Shown here: positions 1-7,111 of the stretch, in pieces
How positions within the stretch are numbered: position 1 is the first letter of the stretch
How the letters are laid out: each line of letters opens with the position of its first letter
Assembly: GCA_009778355.1 (NCBI GenBank)
Contig: WRJY01000299.1
Location: 1 to 12,619, forward strand
Length of the DNA stretch: 12,619 nt
From: Desulfovibrionaceae bacterium
GTDB lineage: Bacteria; Pseudomonadota; Gammaproteobacteria; Burkholderiales; Burkholderiaceae_C
Direction of reading: 5' to 3'
Translations under genes and position numbers: made by a program
Notes under the pieces: model-generated
What the model was told of the DNA's origin: nothing
Seen by the model: only the letters and a program-made list of their open reading frames with translations
Databases searched by the model: none

Positions 1-102
1 GCGCATCGGCTGCATCACCTATGCCTACGAACCTATCCATAACGGATGGTTCAGCACATGTATGCAGATGTTTTATTTGAGCTGTTCAAACCCTGTTTTG
101 CT

Positions 103-123
103 CCTTCCCCTACTGGAGGAAGG
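103..123. repeat. Short hairpin (6-bp stem plus 2 bp after a bulge)
   Basis: CCTTCC at 103-108 pairs with GGAAGG at 118-123. Two more C:G pairs form beyond a bulged A, leaving a TACT loop. No T-run follows on either strand, so it is not a standard rho-independent terminator. It could be a decayed repetitive palindrome or the structured end of an upstream transcript. Confidence 0.4.
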
Positions 124-137
124 TCTGGATGGGGCCA

Positions 138-182
138 GGCCAGCAGCCAAGTTGCCGCATCCGGTCGCAAGGTTTGCTGGCC
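138..182. repeat. Inverted repeat with 8-bp perfect arms
   Basis: GGCCAGCA at 138-145 is the exact reverse complement of TGCTGGCC at 175-182. Inside it TTGC (152-155) can pair with GCAA (167-170), so the stretch could fold as a two-step hairpin. No T-run follows. The function is unknown; it may be a repeat-family relic or part of an untranslated RNA. Confidence 0.4.
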
Positions 183-315
183 CGCGGCATCAAGTTAACG
201 CTTACAGTTGTTACTTGCGCAACATCAAACTAAAAAAAAACCGCACAACGTGAAAAATTTCCCAGTCTGAAAGCACGCTTCGATTATTTCCGCTCCTACG
301 CTGATGGTGCTTACT

Positions 316-329
316 TTGTTTGCAAACAA
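316..329. promoter_or_regulatory. 14-bp perfect palindrome, candidate operator
   Basis: TTGTTTGCAAACAA reads identically on both strands. It ends 44 bp before the ATG of the LRR gene and 27 bp before its Shine-Dalgarno, where a transcriptional regulator could act. The dyad and its position are visible; that a dimeric regulator binds it is inference. I cannot assign a regulator family. Confidence 0.4.
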
Positions 330-356
330 GTTGGCGGTTTGACACTTCTATCGGAT

Positions 357-366
357 AAAAGGAGGT
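357..366 (+). promoter_or_regulatory. Near-consensus Shine-Dalgarno for the LRR gene
   Basis: AAAAGGAGGT is an almost full match to the anti-Shine-Dalgarno of 16S rRNA. It leaves about eight bases to the ATG at 374. It fixes the start codon and suggests efficient translation. Several other genes here have weak or no visible Shine-Dalgarno. Confidence 0.85.
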
Positions 367-373
367 TCTCGAC

Positions 374-1762
374 ATGCTTCGCTTTGTCTTTGGCTTTGGC
401 TTTGCAAAAGCCACATCTGCTCCGGCCTTTCCCCGTCTCCCATTGCGCCGCTTTGCCCGCGCCTTGGGCGCTGTACTTCTGGCCGCCTGCGCCCTGCCCG
501 CGCTGGCCGACATTCCTGCCGTCGAGCGCAATGCACTGATCGACCTGTACAACAGCACCAACGGCGATGGTTGGACCGACAACACCGGCTGGAAGACGGC
601 AGGCAGCTTCAGCGGCGTTGGCACCGAATGCACTTGGTATGGCGTGATCTGCGATGCAATGCAAACGCATATCACATACATCGATCCTCACGACAACCAC
701 CTTGCCGGCACCCTGCCACCGACATTGAACACGCTGACCGCGTTGCAGCATTTCAATGTAAGCAACAACCAACTTTATGGCGATATCCCTCCGCTAACCG
801 GACTGACGGCATTGCAGTACTTCAGTGTCTTCAACAACCAACTCGACGGCAGTATTCCTGACTTGACCGGGTTGACAGCACTGAACTATTTTGACGTCAG
901 CACCAATAAACTCATCGGCAGCATCCCTTCGCTGGCCGGGCTGACAGCGTTGCAGGCATTCTTTGCCGATAGCAACCAGCTCACCGGTAGCATTCCCTCG
1001 CTGGCCGGGGTGCCAACGCTGCTAACGTTCTGGGCCGACAACAACCGACTTACCGGCAACATTCCCTCGCTGGCCGGACTAACAGCGTTGAATAGCTTCC
1101 GCGTCCAGAACAACCAGCTCACCGGCAGCATCCCCTCGCTGTCCGGACTGACGATGCTGGTGATCTTCCGTGTCGAAAACAACCAACTCACCGGCACCCC
1201 GCCTGACGCACCTTTCAGTTTGGCGGCAGGCAATTCGCAACTGTGCCCCAATTACCTGAGCGCGCCTTCGCCCACCGACGCGGCATGGGACACCGCCACC
1301 GGCACGGCGGACTGGCACGCGACCTGTTCGGCAGCGCCCACCGTCACTCTGAACGCCAGTGCCGCGTTCAGTTCGCCGGTTGCAGGCGCCACGTTGCCGA
1401 ATTTGACGCTGACCTGCACTCCGGGGGCAACCACGGTCACGCCCGGCAGCATCTGGACGGTGGCAACCGGCGCAGCCTGCACGCTGGCCACCACGGGCGG
1501 CACGACGCCGGCAGGTTATGTGGTTGACAGCACGAGCTTCGATGGCCCGGCAAACATCTTCACCAACCCGGCCAGCGGCTCGTTCACAGCCTTCACCGTG
1601 CCAGCGGGCGGCACTGCCAACCTCAACGTAACGGTGACGTTGAAAGCCATGCCCGTCGCCACAGTCGCCACAGCCGTGCCGACGCTGGAAACCACTGCCC
1701 TGGGCCTGCTGGCCACCCTGTTGGCGCTGACTGCCGCCGCACGGCGACGTCAGCACGGCTGA
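374..1762 (+). CDS. Secreted leucine-rich-repeat protein with IPTL-CTERM-like sorting tail
   Basis: Predicted exported protein of 462 residues. Residues 24-45 are a basic then hydrophobic stretch ending ALPALA before D46, a signal peptidase I site; an LAAC at 36-39 also resembles a lipobox. Residues 51-97 look like the plant-type LRR N-terminal cap common in bacterial LRR proteins (NSTNGDGW, then C86-T-W-Y-G-V-I-C93). Residues 98-281 are eight LRRs of exactly 23 residues with the NxLxGxIPxL core. Residues 322-425 are Thr/Ala/Gly-rich and resemble a beta-sandwich domain. The end, VPTLETTALGLL followed by a hydrophobic segment and ARRRQ, fits the IPTL-CTERM tail, which the family literature pairs with exosortase H. 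No exosortase lies in this window. The LRRs suggest protein or glycan binding; the ligand is unknown. The stop lies 17 bp from the convergent apt stop. Confidence 0.9.
   Translation: MLRFVFGFGFAKATSAPAFPRLPLRRFARALGAVLLAACALPALADIPAVERNALIDLYNSTNGDGWTDNTGWKTAGSFSGVGTECTWYGVICDAMQTHITYIDPHDNHLAGTLPPTLNTLTALQHFNVSNNQLYGDIPPLTGLTALQYFSVFNNQLDGSIPDLTGLTALNYFDVSTNKLIGSIPSLAGLTALQAFFADSNQLTGSIPSLAGVPTLLTFWADNNRLTGNIPSLAGLTALNSFRVQNNQLTGSIPSLSGLTMLVIFRVENNQLTGTPPDAPFSLAAGNSQLCPNYLSAPSPTDAAWDTATGTADWHATCSAAPTVTLNASAAFSSPVAGATLPNLTLTCTPGATTVTPGSIWTVATGAACTLATTGGTTPAGYVVDSTSFDGPANIFTNPASGSFTAFTVPAGGTANLNVTVTLKAMPVATVATAVPTLETTALGLLATLLALTAAARRRQHG
665..1216 (+). repeat. Eight tandem 69-bp units encoding the LRRs
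   Basis: Units start at 665, 734, 803, 872, 941, 1010, 1079 and 1148, with no length variation. The first and last are the most divergent; units 5 to 7 are closest, sharing the NNxLTGxIPSLxG half almost base for base. The constant period and in-frame length mean that recombination between units would change repeat number without breaking the reading frame. Confidence 0.85.
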
Positions 1763-1779
1763 GGCGCCGCTGGTGGCCC

Positions 1780-2373
1780 CTATCCCGGCTGCCCCCCATC
1801 GAAATCCACCAGCGTGAACAGCTTCAGCCCGGCGGCGCGCAGGCGGGCGGAGCCGCCGAGTTCGGGCAGATCGACGATGGCGGCGCCTTCGATCACGGCG
1901 GCGCCGAGTTTCTGGAGCAGCTTCATGCCGGCCATCATGGTGCCGCCGGTGGCGATCAGGTCGTCGATCAGCAGCACGCGCTGGCCATGGGCCACGGCGT
2001 CGGTGTGCAACTCGACGGTGGCGCTGCCGTATTCCAGTTCGTAGGTTTCCTCGACGGTGGTAAAAGGCAGCTTGCCTTTCTTGCGGATGGGCACGAAGCC
2101 GACGTTCAGCTCGTAGGCGACGACCGACCCCAGGATGAAGCCGCGCGCGTCCAGCCCGGCCACCACGCCAGGGCGCAGGGCGGGGTCCATGTAGCGGTGC
2201 ACGAAGGCGTCGATCAGCACGCGGAACACGCGCGGGTTTTGCAGCAGCGGCGTGATGTCGCGAAACTGCACGCCGGGCGCTGGCCAATCATGCACGGTAC
2301 GGATGTGCTGGCGCAGATAGTCGGAGACGGAAAAGGGCGCGCTGGCGGCCCCGGCGTTGACGGCGGTGTTCAT
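1780..2373 (-). CDS. apt: Adenine phosphoribosyltransferase
   Basis: Cytosolic purine-salvage enzyme converting adenine plus PRPP to AMP and pyrophosphate. The 197-residue product has the PRPP-binding signature VLLIDDLIATGGT (133-145), the LDARGF segment (74-79) and the flexible-loop region RKKGKLP (97-103). Its length is slightly above the usual 170-185 because of an N-terminal extension (about residues 1-13). The ATG at 2373 is the first start in a well-conserved frame; a shorter start is not obvious. It lies 27 bp downstream of the antiporter gene on the same strand and is probably cotranscribed with it. It converges on the LRR gene with a 17-bp gap and no clear T-rich terminator between them. 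Confidence 0.97.
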   Translation of the reverse strand: MNTAVNAGAASAPFSVSDYLRQHIRTVHDWPAPGVQFRDITPLLQNPRVFRVLIDAFVHRYMDPALRPGVVAGLDARGFILGSVVAYELNVGFVPIRKKGKLPFTTVEETYELEYGSATVELHTDAVAHGQRVLLIDDLIATGGTMMAGMKLLQKLGAAVIEGAAIVDLPELGGSARLRAAGLKLFTLVDFDGGQPG

Positions 2374-2400
2374 GGCTCGGCATTGTGCCGCCTGCGCGGC

Positions 2401-4380
2401 TCAACTCAACAATTCTTCGGCCCGGGCCAGCGCATCGGCCTTGCCCGCCAGCACCAGTGTCTCGCCGCCTTGCAGCGGAGCGCCGTCGCCGGGCGGCACG
2501 GGATGGCCGTCGCGCCGGCGCAGGCCGACGGCGCGCAACTCGCCCGCGCCGGCCAGCAGATCGTCCAGGGCGCGGCCCGCCAGAGCGTCGGGCAGCACGA
2601 AGGTTTGCAGACGTTCCTCGGCCATTTCGTCGTCGCTGGCGTCGGCGACGCCGCGAAAGTGGCCGCGCAGCATGTTGTAGCGTTGCCCGCGCTGCTGCTG
2701 CATGGCGCGGATGACGCGCCGCATGGGCATACCGGCCAGCGCCAGCGCGTGGCTGGCGAGCATCAGCGAGCCTTCGTGCGATTCGGGCACCACTTCGGTG
2801 GCGCCGGCCTGGCGCAGCTTGTCGAGGTCGCGGTCGGTCTGCGTGCGCACCAGCACCGGCACGTGCGGCGCCAGGCTGCGGATCACCGCCAGCGCCTTCA
2901 GCACGTTGGGCAGTTCGAGGTAAGTGATGGCGATGGCGCTGGCGCGGTTGATGCCGGCGGCGATCAGCGCCTGCGGCTTGGCGGCGTCGCCAAAGGCCAC
3001 CGATTGCCCGGCGGCCTGCGCCTGCCGCACGCGGTCGGGGTCGAGGTCGAGCGCGACGTAGGGCACGTCCTGAAGCTCCAGCAAACGGGCCATGGCCTGG
3101 CCGCTGCGCCCGTAGCCGCAGATGACCACGTGGCTGCGGGTGTTGATCGACTGGCTGGCGATGCGCGTCATTTGCAGCGATTGCTGCATCCACTCGCCAG
3201 CCACCAGCCGCATGACGATGCGGTTGCTGGCCATGATGATGAAGGGCGTGGCCAGCATCGACAGCACCATGGCGGCCAGCACCGGGTGAAACAACTCGGG
3301 CGACAGCAGTTCGTAGCGGCGGCTCAGGGTCAGCAGCACGAAGCCGAATTCGCCCGCCTGCGCCAGATACAGGCCGGTGCGCAGCGCCACGCCGCCGCTG
3401 GCGCCGGCGATCCTGGCCAGCGCCGCCACCAGCCCCAGCTTGAACAGCACCGGCAGCGTCGCCAGCGCCAGAATCAGCGGCCACTGCGACGCCACCTCGC
3501 GCAAATCCAGCAACATGCCGATGGTGATGAAAAACAGGCCCAGCAGCACGTCGTGGAAGGGGCGGATTTCGGCCTCCACCTGCACGCGGTATTCGGTCTC
3601 CGAAATCAGCACGCCGCAGATGAACGCGCCCAGCGCCATGCTCAGGCCCGCGCGCTCGGTCAGCCAGGCCAGGCCCAGGGTCATCAGCAGCATGTTGAGG
3701 ACGAACAGCTCCTCGCTCTTGCGCCGCGCCACCACGGTCAGCCACCAGCGCATCACGCGCTGGCCGCCCCACAGCAGCACGGTAATCAACAGCGCCGCCT
3801 TCAGGCCGGCCAGCGCCAGCTCGCGCAGCAGTTCTTCCGGCGGGCTGCCCAGGGCGGGGATCAGCACCAGCAGCGGCACCACCGCCAAGTCTTGCAGCAA
3901 CAGCACGCCCATCACGCGCTGGCCGGTCTCGGATTCCAGTTCCATCCGGTCGACCATCATCTTGACGACGATGGCGGTGCTGCTCATCGCCATCGCGCCC
4001 GACAGCCCCAGCGAAGTCTGCCAGTTCAACGGCCACACCGACGGCGCCAGCCAGGCCAGCAGCATCGACCCCGCCGTGGCCAGCGCCATCGTCAGCGCCA
4101 CCTGCGCCAAGCCCAGGCCGAACACGTGACGCCGCATGGCCCGCAGCTTGTGCAAATTGAATTCCAGCCCAATGGCGAACATCAAGAACACCACGCCAAA
4201 CTCGGCCAGGTACTTGATGCTCTCGGCATCCTGCCCGAATGCCGGCCACAGCAAATGCGGCTCCATCAGCACGCCCGCCAGCAGGTAGCCCAGAATCGCC
4301 GGCAACTTGAGCCAGCGGCAAGCCGCCACCGCCAGCACGGCGGCCAGCAGGTACAGCAGCGTCAGCTCCAAGGCGGTCAT
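2401..4380 (-). CDS. KefB/KefC-type monovalent cation:proton antiporter (CPA2)
   Basis: Inner-membrane antiporter of 659 residues, probably exchanging K+ (or Na+) for H+. Residues 1-390 are strongly hydrophobic with the many helices of a Na/H-exchanger domain, including GLEFNL (71-76), SSTAIV (133-138) and LQDLAVVPLL (162-171), where the acidic D164 matches the ion-binding Asp region of KefC. Residues 415-540 form a TrkA-N/RCK nucleotide-binding domain with GYGRSGQ (422-428), the GxGxxG dinucleotide loop. Residues 585-659 match a TrkA-C domain. Layout and length fit KefB/KefC/YbaL; whether it is glutathione-gated cannot be told, and no KefF/KefG-like partner is adjacent. The 157 bp upstream to the dehydratase remnant may hold its promoter. 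apt follows after 27 bp. Confidence 0.92.
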   Translation of the reverse strand: MTALELTLLYLLAAVLAVAACRWLKLPAILGYLLAGVLMEPHLLWPAFGQDAESIKYLAEFGVVFLMFAIGLEFNLHKLRAMRRHVFGLGLAQVALTMALATAGSMLLAWLAPSVWPLNWQTSLGLSGAMAMSSTAIVVKMMVDRMELESETGQRVMGVLLLQDLAVVPLLVLIPALGSPPEELLRELALAGLKAALLITVLLWGGQRVMRWWLTVVARRKSEELFVLNMLLMTLGLAWLTERAGLSMALGAFICGVLISETEYRVQVEAEIRPFHDVLLGLFFITIGMLLDLREVASQWPLILALATLPVLFKLGLVAALARIAGASGGVALRTGLYLAQAGEFGFVLLTLSRRYELLSPELFHPVLAAMVLSMLATPFIIMASNRIVMRLVAGEWMQQSLQMTRIASQSINTRSHVVICGYGRSGQAMARLLELQDVPYVALDLDPDRVRQAQAAGQSVAFGDAAKPQALIAAGINRASAIAITYLELPNVLKALAVIRSLAPHVPVLVRTQTDRDLDKLRQAGATEVVPESHEGSLMLASHALALAGMPMRRVIRAMQQQRGQRYNMLRGHFRGVADASDDEMAEERLQTFVLPDALAGRALDDLLAGAGELRAVGLRRRDGHPVPPGDGAPLQGGETLVLAGKADALARAEELLS

Positions 4381-4537
4381 GGGCCGATCCTAGCAGCGCC
4401 GCCCGCCTCTACGCCTTCCCCCTTTGGGCATTGGCATCCGCACATCCCATCCGATGTGAAAAGCGGTTTGTCCACTCGACGGTCTGGCCCTTGCGGCGCC
4501 CTTGATGTTCTGGCCATCGATGAGCAAACGCCGGAAG

Positions 4538-5295
4538 CTATTGTTTTTGTAGCGCGCCGGCAAACACCCCGGCGTCCACGTTGGCCTCAGTGAGAACGAC
4601 GCCGACGCGCTGGCCGCGCAGGGCGGAGCGCTCTTGCATGGCGCCGGCGCCAGCGCCTTCGGCGAGGTTGTGTGTGTCGGCATAAAGGGCGCGCATGGCG
4701 GCCTCTACCGCATCGTCGCTGACCTGCGCGACATGATCCAGGCCCGCCGACAGCACGGCCAGAGGGCTTGCGGGTCGGCGCGGCGCGCGGCCATGTCATC
4801 GGCAATGCGGGTGGCACAGGGCGCCTCGGCCACGCGGCCAGCAGCCAGCGAGTCGGCGCAGGTGCTGACGTGGCGGCTGACCACGCCGACGATGCGCGCC
4901 GCATGGCCCAGCGCCCGCATGGCGGCGTTTTTCTCCACCGCGTTGCCGCGCGGCACGACGATGGTGCCGCGCACGCCGTGCATGCGCGCTGCCCAGCCGA
5001 TGCTCTGGCCGTGATTGCCGCGAGTAGCGCCTATGGCCTCGCGCGGCAGCGCGCCGCGCGCCCTCAGGCGGTCGAAAAAAGTCAGGCCGCCGCGAGTCTT
5101 GAACGCGCCCACCGGCGTGTGGTTCTCGTGCTTGACCCAGCAGTCCGCGCCCAAGCGCCGGGACAGCAGCGCCCAGTGGTATTGCTGCGCGGGCGGAAAT
5201 TCGCGATGCACCACCGGCGCGGCGGCTTCGATTTCGGCAAGGGAGGGCAGTTCGCTCAAAGGACTGGCGCCGGGAGACGTTGAAGGCATGGTCAT
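4538..5295 (-). pseudogene. Decayed threonine dehydratase-family (PLP fold-type II) gene
   Basis: Residues 1-178 from the ATG at 5295 (alternative ATG 5289) match the first half of the threonine/serine dehydratase family: WVKHENHTPVGAFKTRGG (53-70) holds the PLP lysine K66, followed by ATRGNHGQS (90-98) and EKNAAMRALG (121-130). Three lesions are visible. First, MRALG runs directly into HAARIVGVVS near 4895-4908, skipping about 85-90 residues present in intact relatives, including the glycine loop that holds the PLP phosphate. Second, the frame breaks near 4761-4764: removing one CT from a CTCT restores QALAVLSAGLDHVAQVSDD, and the C-terminal part then continues in the other frame to the stop at 4538. 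Third, the late motif usually SGGNVD reads TEANVD and several residues before it are missing. Intact members have about 320 residues. It begins 38 bp after queC. Almost certainly non-functional. Confidence 0.88.
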
Positions 5296-5333
5296 GGGCC
5301 AGTAGGAGTTGGATTTGGCAACGGAGTTCCACG

Positions 5334-6035
5334 TCAGACGCCATCTCGCCACCGGCGGTACCCCGCCGCTCTCAGCTCGCAGGCCGGGCAAGCGCCGCAG
5401 CCACGGCCCCAATCGTGCCGGCGCCGTCTGTCGCCCTGGTAACAGGTGTGCGTGTCTTCGCGAATGATTTCGATCAGACTGTCGCCGCCCAGATCGGCGG
5501 CCAACTGCCAGGTCTGCGCCTTGTCGAGCCACATCAAGGGCGTCTCGATCGCCAGCGGGCGCGCCATGCCCAGACTCAACGCGGTCTGCATCGCTTGCAT
5601 GGCGTCGTCGCGGCAGTCGGGATAGCCGGAGTAATCGGTCTGGCTCATTCCGCCCACCAGCACGGCGCAGCCCCGGCGATAGGCGAGCGCGGCGGCCAGC
5701 GTCAGAAACAGCAGATTGCGGCCAGGCACGAAGGTGTTGGGCAACCCGTCGGCCTGAAGGACGATCCTGGCATCGCCGGTCAGCGCCGTGTCGCTGATTT
5801 GGCCGAGCACGCCGATGTCGAGCAGATGATCCTGGCCCAGGCGCGCAGCCCACTGCGCAAAGCCGCCGCGAATGCGCTCCAGCACCGTGCGCCGGCAATC
5901 CAGTTCGACCCTGTGCCTCTGCCCATAGTCGAACCCGATGGTTTCCACCTGCGCGTACTTATCCAGCGCCCACGCCAGACAGGTGGTCGAGTCCTGCCCG
6001 CCCGAGAAGAGAACGATGGCTTTTGGGGCGGTCAC
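5334..6035 (-). CDS. queC: 7-cyano-7-deazaguanine (preQ0) synthase QueC
   Basis: Cytosolic ATP-dependent enzyme that turns 7-carboxy-7-deazaguanine and ammonia into preQ0 in queuosine biosynthesis. The 233-residue product has the PP-loop SGGQDSTT (11-18), FVPGRN (102-107), GGMSQTDYSGYPDCR (128-142) and the zinc cysteines C198, C213, C216 and C219, the last three as CxxCxxC, with the family C-terminus CPACELRAAGY. I chose the GTG at 6035: it gives the normal QueC N-terminus and has an AAAGGAG seven bases upstream. The frame stays open further upstream, but that part overlaps mutY and is not QueC-like. The GTG overlaps the mutY TGA as GTGA, so translation is probably coupled. No queD, queE or queF is present in the window. 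Confidence 0.96.
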   Translation of the reverse strand: MTAPKAIVLFSGGQDSTTCLAWALDKYAQVETIGFDYGQRHRVELDCRRTVLERIRGGFAQWAARLGQDHLLDIGVLGQISDTALTGDARIVLQADGLPNTFVPGRNLLFLTLAAALAYRRGCAVLVGGMSQTDYSGYPDCRDDAMQAMQTALSLGMARPLAIETPLMWLDKAQTWQLAADLGGDSLIEIIREDTHTCYQGDRRRRHDWGRGCGACPACELRAAGYRRWRDGV

Positions 6036-7111
6036 TTGGTCACTCCTTTGGGCATGGCTTGATCGAATGGCGTGGCTGCCTGCCGTTCCAGAAAACGGCG
6101 CACCGGCGCGGGCAGGCCCAGGGCGGGCCAGGCCGCGGGCGCGTGCCAGCGGCCTTCGCCTGCCAGCGGCGTTGCCGCCGGCAGGCGGGCGCTGATGACG
6201 TGAATCTCCAGATCGCGGTGCGTCAGCGCGTGGGCAAACGGCGGGTGCGCCGCCGCCGTGGCCCGGGCCGGCGCCGGCAGGTCTTGCATCAGCTCGCCGC
6301 TGCTGCCGTATTGGGGCAGGCAATGCAGCCGCGCCCAGATGCCGGTGGCAGGCCGCCGCGCCAGCCAGAGCTGGCCCCGGTCATCGACGGCGTGCAACAG
6401 CCACAGCGCCTGCTGGCCGCGGCGCAGCCGCCGCGTGTTGACCGGGTAGCGTTCAGGCTGGCCCTGGCGGGCGGCGACGCAGCGGCCGGCCAGCGGGCAT
6501 GTGGCGCACGCGGGGCGGCGCAGCGTGCAAACCGTGGCGCCCAGGTCCATCAGGCCCTGCGTGTAGATGGGCATGGCCTGCTCGATGTCGCGCGTGGGCA
6601 GCAGGCTTTCGGCGCGTTGCTGCAAGGCGCGCACGTGGGCGGCGATGCGCAGGTCGTCGCCGATGCCGAAGGCGCGCGTCAGCACGCGCTTGACGTTGCC
6701 GTCCAGAATGGCGGCGCGCTCGCCGAAACAAAAGGCCGCGATGGCGGCAGCGGTGGACGGGCCAATGCCCGGCAGGCGTTGCAGTTCGGCGGCGGTGCGT
6801 GGAAAGCCGCCGCCCGGGCGCGCCGTCACTTGGCGCGCGCAGGCGTGCAGGTTGCGCGCGCGCGAGTAGTAGCCCAGGCCGCTCCACAGCGCCAGCACTT
6901 CGTCCTGGTGCGCCGCCGCCAGGCTGGCCAGGTCGGGAAAGCGCGCCAGAAAGCGCCGGTAGTAGTCCAGCGCCGTGGCGACCTGGGTTTGTTGCAGCAT
7001 GACCTCGGACAGCCAGACGCGGTAAGGATCGCGCGTGGCTTGCCAAGGCAGGCCGTGGCGCCCGTGGCGCTGCTGCCAGCCGATGACGCGGGCGCAAAAC
7101 CAGCCGCTCAC
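6032..7111 (-). CDS. mutY: A/G-specific adenine glycosylase MutY
   Basis: Base-excision repair enzyme that removes adenine mispaired with 8-oxoguanine. The 359-residue product has, in order: LPW and RDPYRVWLSEVMLQQTQV with catalytic E36; the helix-hairpin-helix LPGIGPSTAAAI (113-124); catalytic D137 in ILDGNVKRVL; the [4Fe-4S] cysteines C195, C202, C205 and C211 (spacing 6, 2, 5); and a C-terminal NUDIX-like recognition domain from about 230. The oxoG-sensing FSH element of E. coli aligns with LTH at 296-298. The start is a GTG that overlaps the stop of the dynamin-like gene as GTGA. No good Shine-Dalgarno is visible, so initiation may depend on coupling. Its own TGA overlaps the queC start in the same way. 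mutM lies two genes upstream, so both GO-repair glycosylases sit in one transcription unit. Confidence 0.97.
   Translation of the reverse strand: MSGWFCARVIGWQQRHGRHGLPWQATRDPYRVWLSEVMLQQTQVATALDYYRRFLARFPDLASLAAAHQDEVLALWSGLGYYSRARNLHACARQVTARPGGGFPRTAAELQRLPGIGPSTAAAIAAFCFGERAAILDGNVKRVLTRAFGIGDDLRIAAHVRALQQRAESLLPTRDIEQAMPIYTQGLMDLGATVCTLRRPACATCPLAGRCVAARQGQPERYPVNTRRLRRGQQALWLLHAVDDRGQLWLARRPATGIWARLHCLPQYGSSGELMQDLPAPARATAAAHPPFAHALTHRDLEIHVISARLPAATPLAGEGRWHAPAAWPALGLPAPVRRFLERQAATPFDQAMPKGVTK
6043..6049 (-). promoter_or_regulatory. Shine-Dalgarno of queC inside the end of mutY
   Basis: On the minus strand AAAGGAG lies in the last codons of mutY, seven bases before the queC GTG. It fixes the GTG start, because the longer upstream frame has no comparable site. 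Confidence 0.8.

Larger units (their letters stand above)
1..373. other. AT-richer intergenic region upstream of the LRR gene
   Basis: I see no convincing gene in this stretch. One forward frame stays open from the window edge to about 253, but it has no recognisable protein and no ribosome binding site, so I do not call it. The base composition is clearly less GC-rich than the minus-strand operon further right. It holds a run of nine A at 232-240, two hairpins (103-123 and 138-182), a 14-bp perfect palindrome (316-329) and a strong Shine-Dalgarno (357-366). A TTGACA hexamer sits at 339-344, but no good -10 lies 16-18 bp after it and before the Shine-Dalgarno, so I do not call a promoter. The left end may hold the tail of a gene lying outside the window. 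Confidence 0.5.

Noticed and set aside
62..253. 63-codon plus-strand open frame at the left edge
   Set aside because: No Shine-Dalgarno, no recognisable protein, and it crosses both hairpins.
339..344. TTGACA as a -35 box for the LRR gene
   Set aside because: The matching -10 position would fall on the Shine-Dalgarno and has no suitable hexamer.
1079..2287. 402-codon minus-strand frame running through apt and the LRR gene
   Set aside because: Arg/Ala-rich shadow in the wrong frame for apt.
4390..4560. Possible transposase remnant between the antiporter and the dehydratase relic
   Set aside because: One minus frame reads RRLLIDGQNIKG, faintly transposase-like, but there is no extended match, no terminal inverted repeat and no target duplication that I can see.
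1987..4593. 868-codon plus-strand open frame across the antiporter gene
   Set aside because: Its product is a His/Gln/Arg-rich low-complexity string typical of the antisense of a high-GC gene, while the minus-strand frame encodes a clear antiporter.
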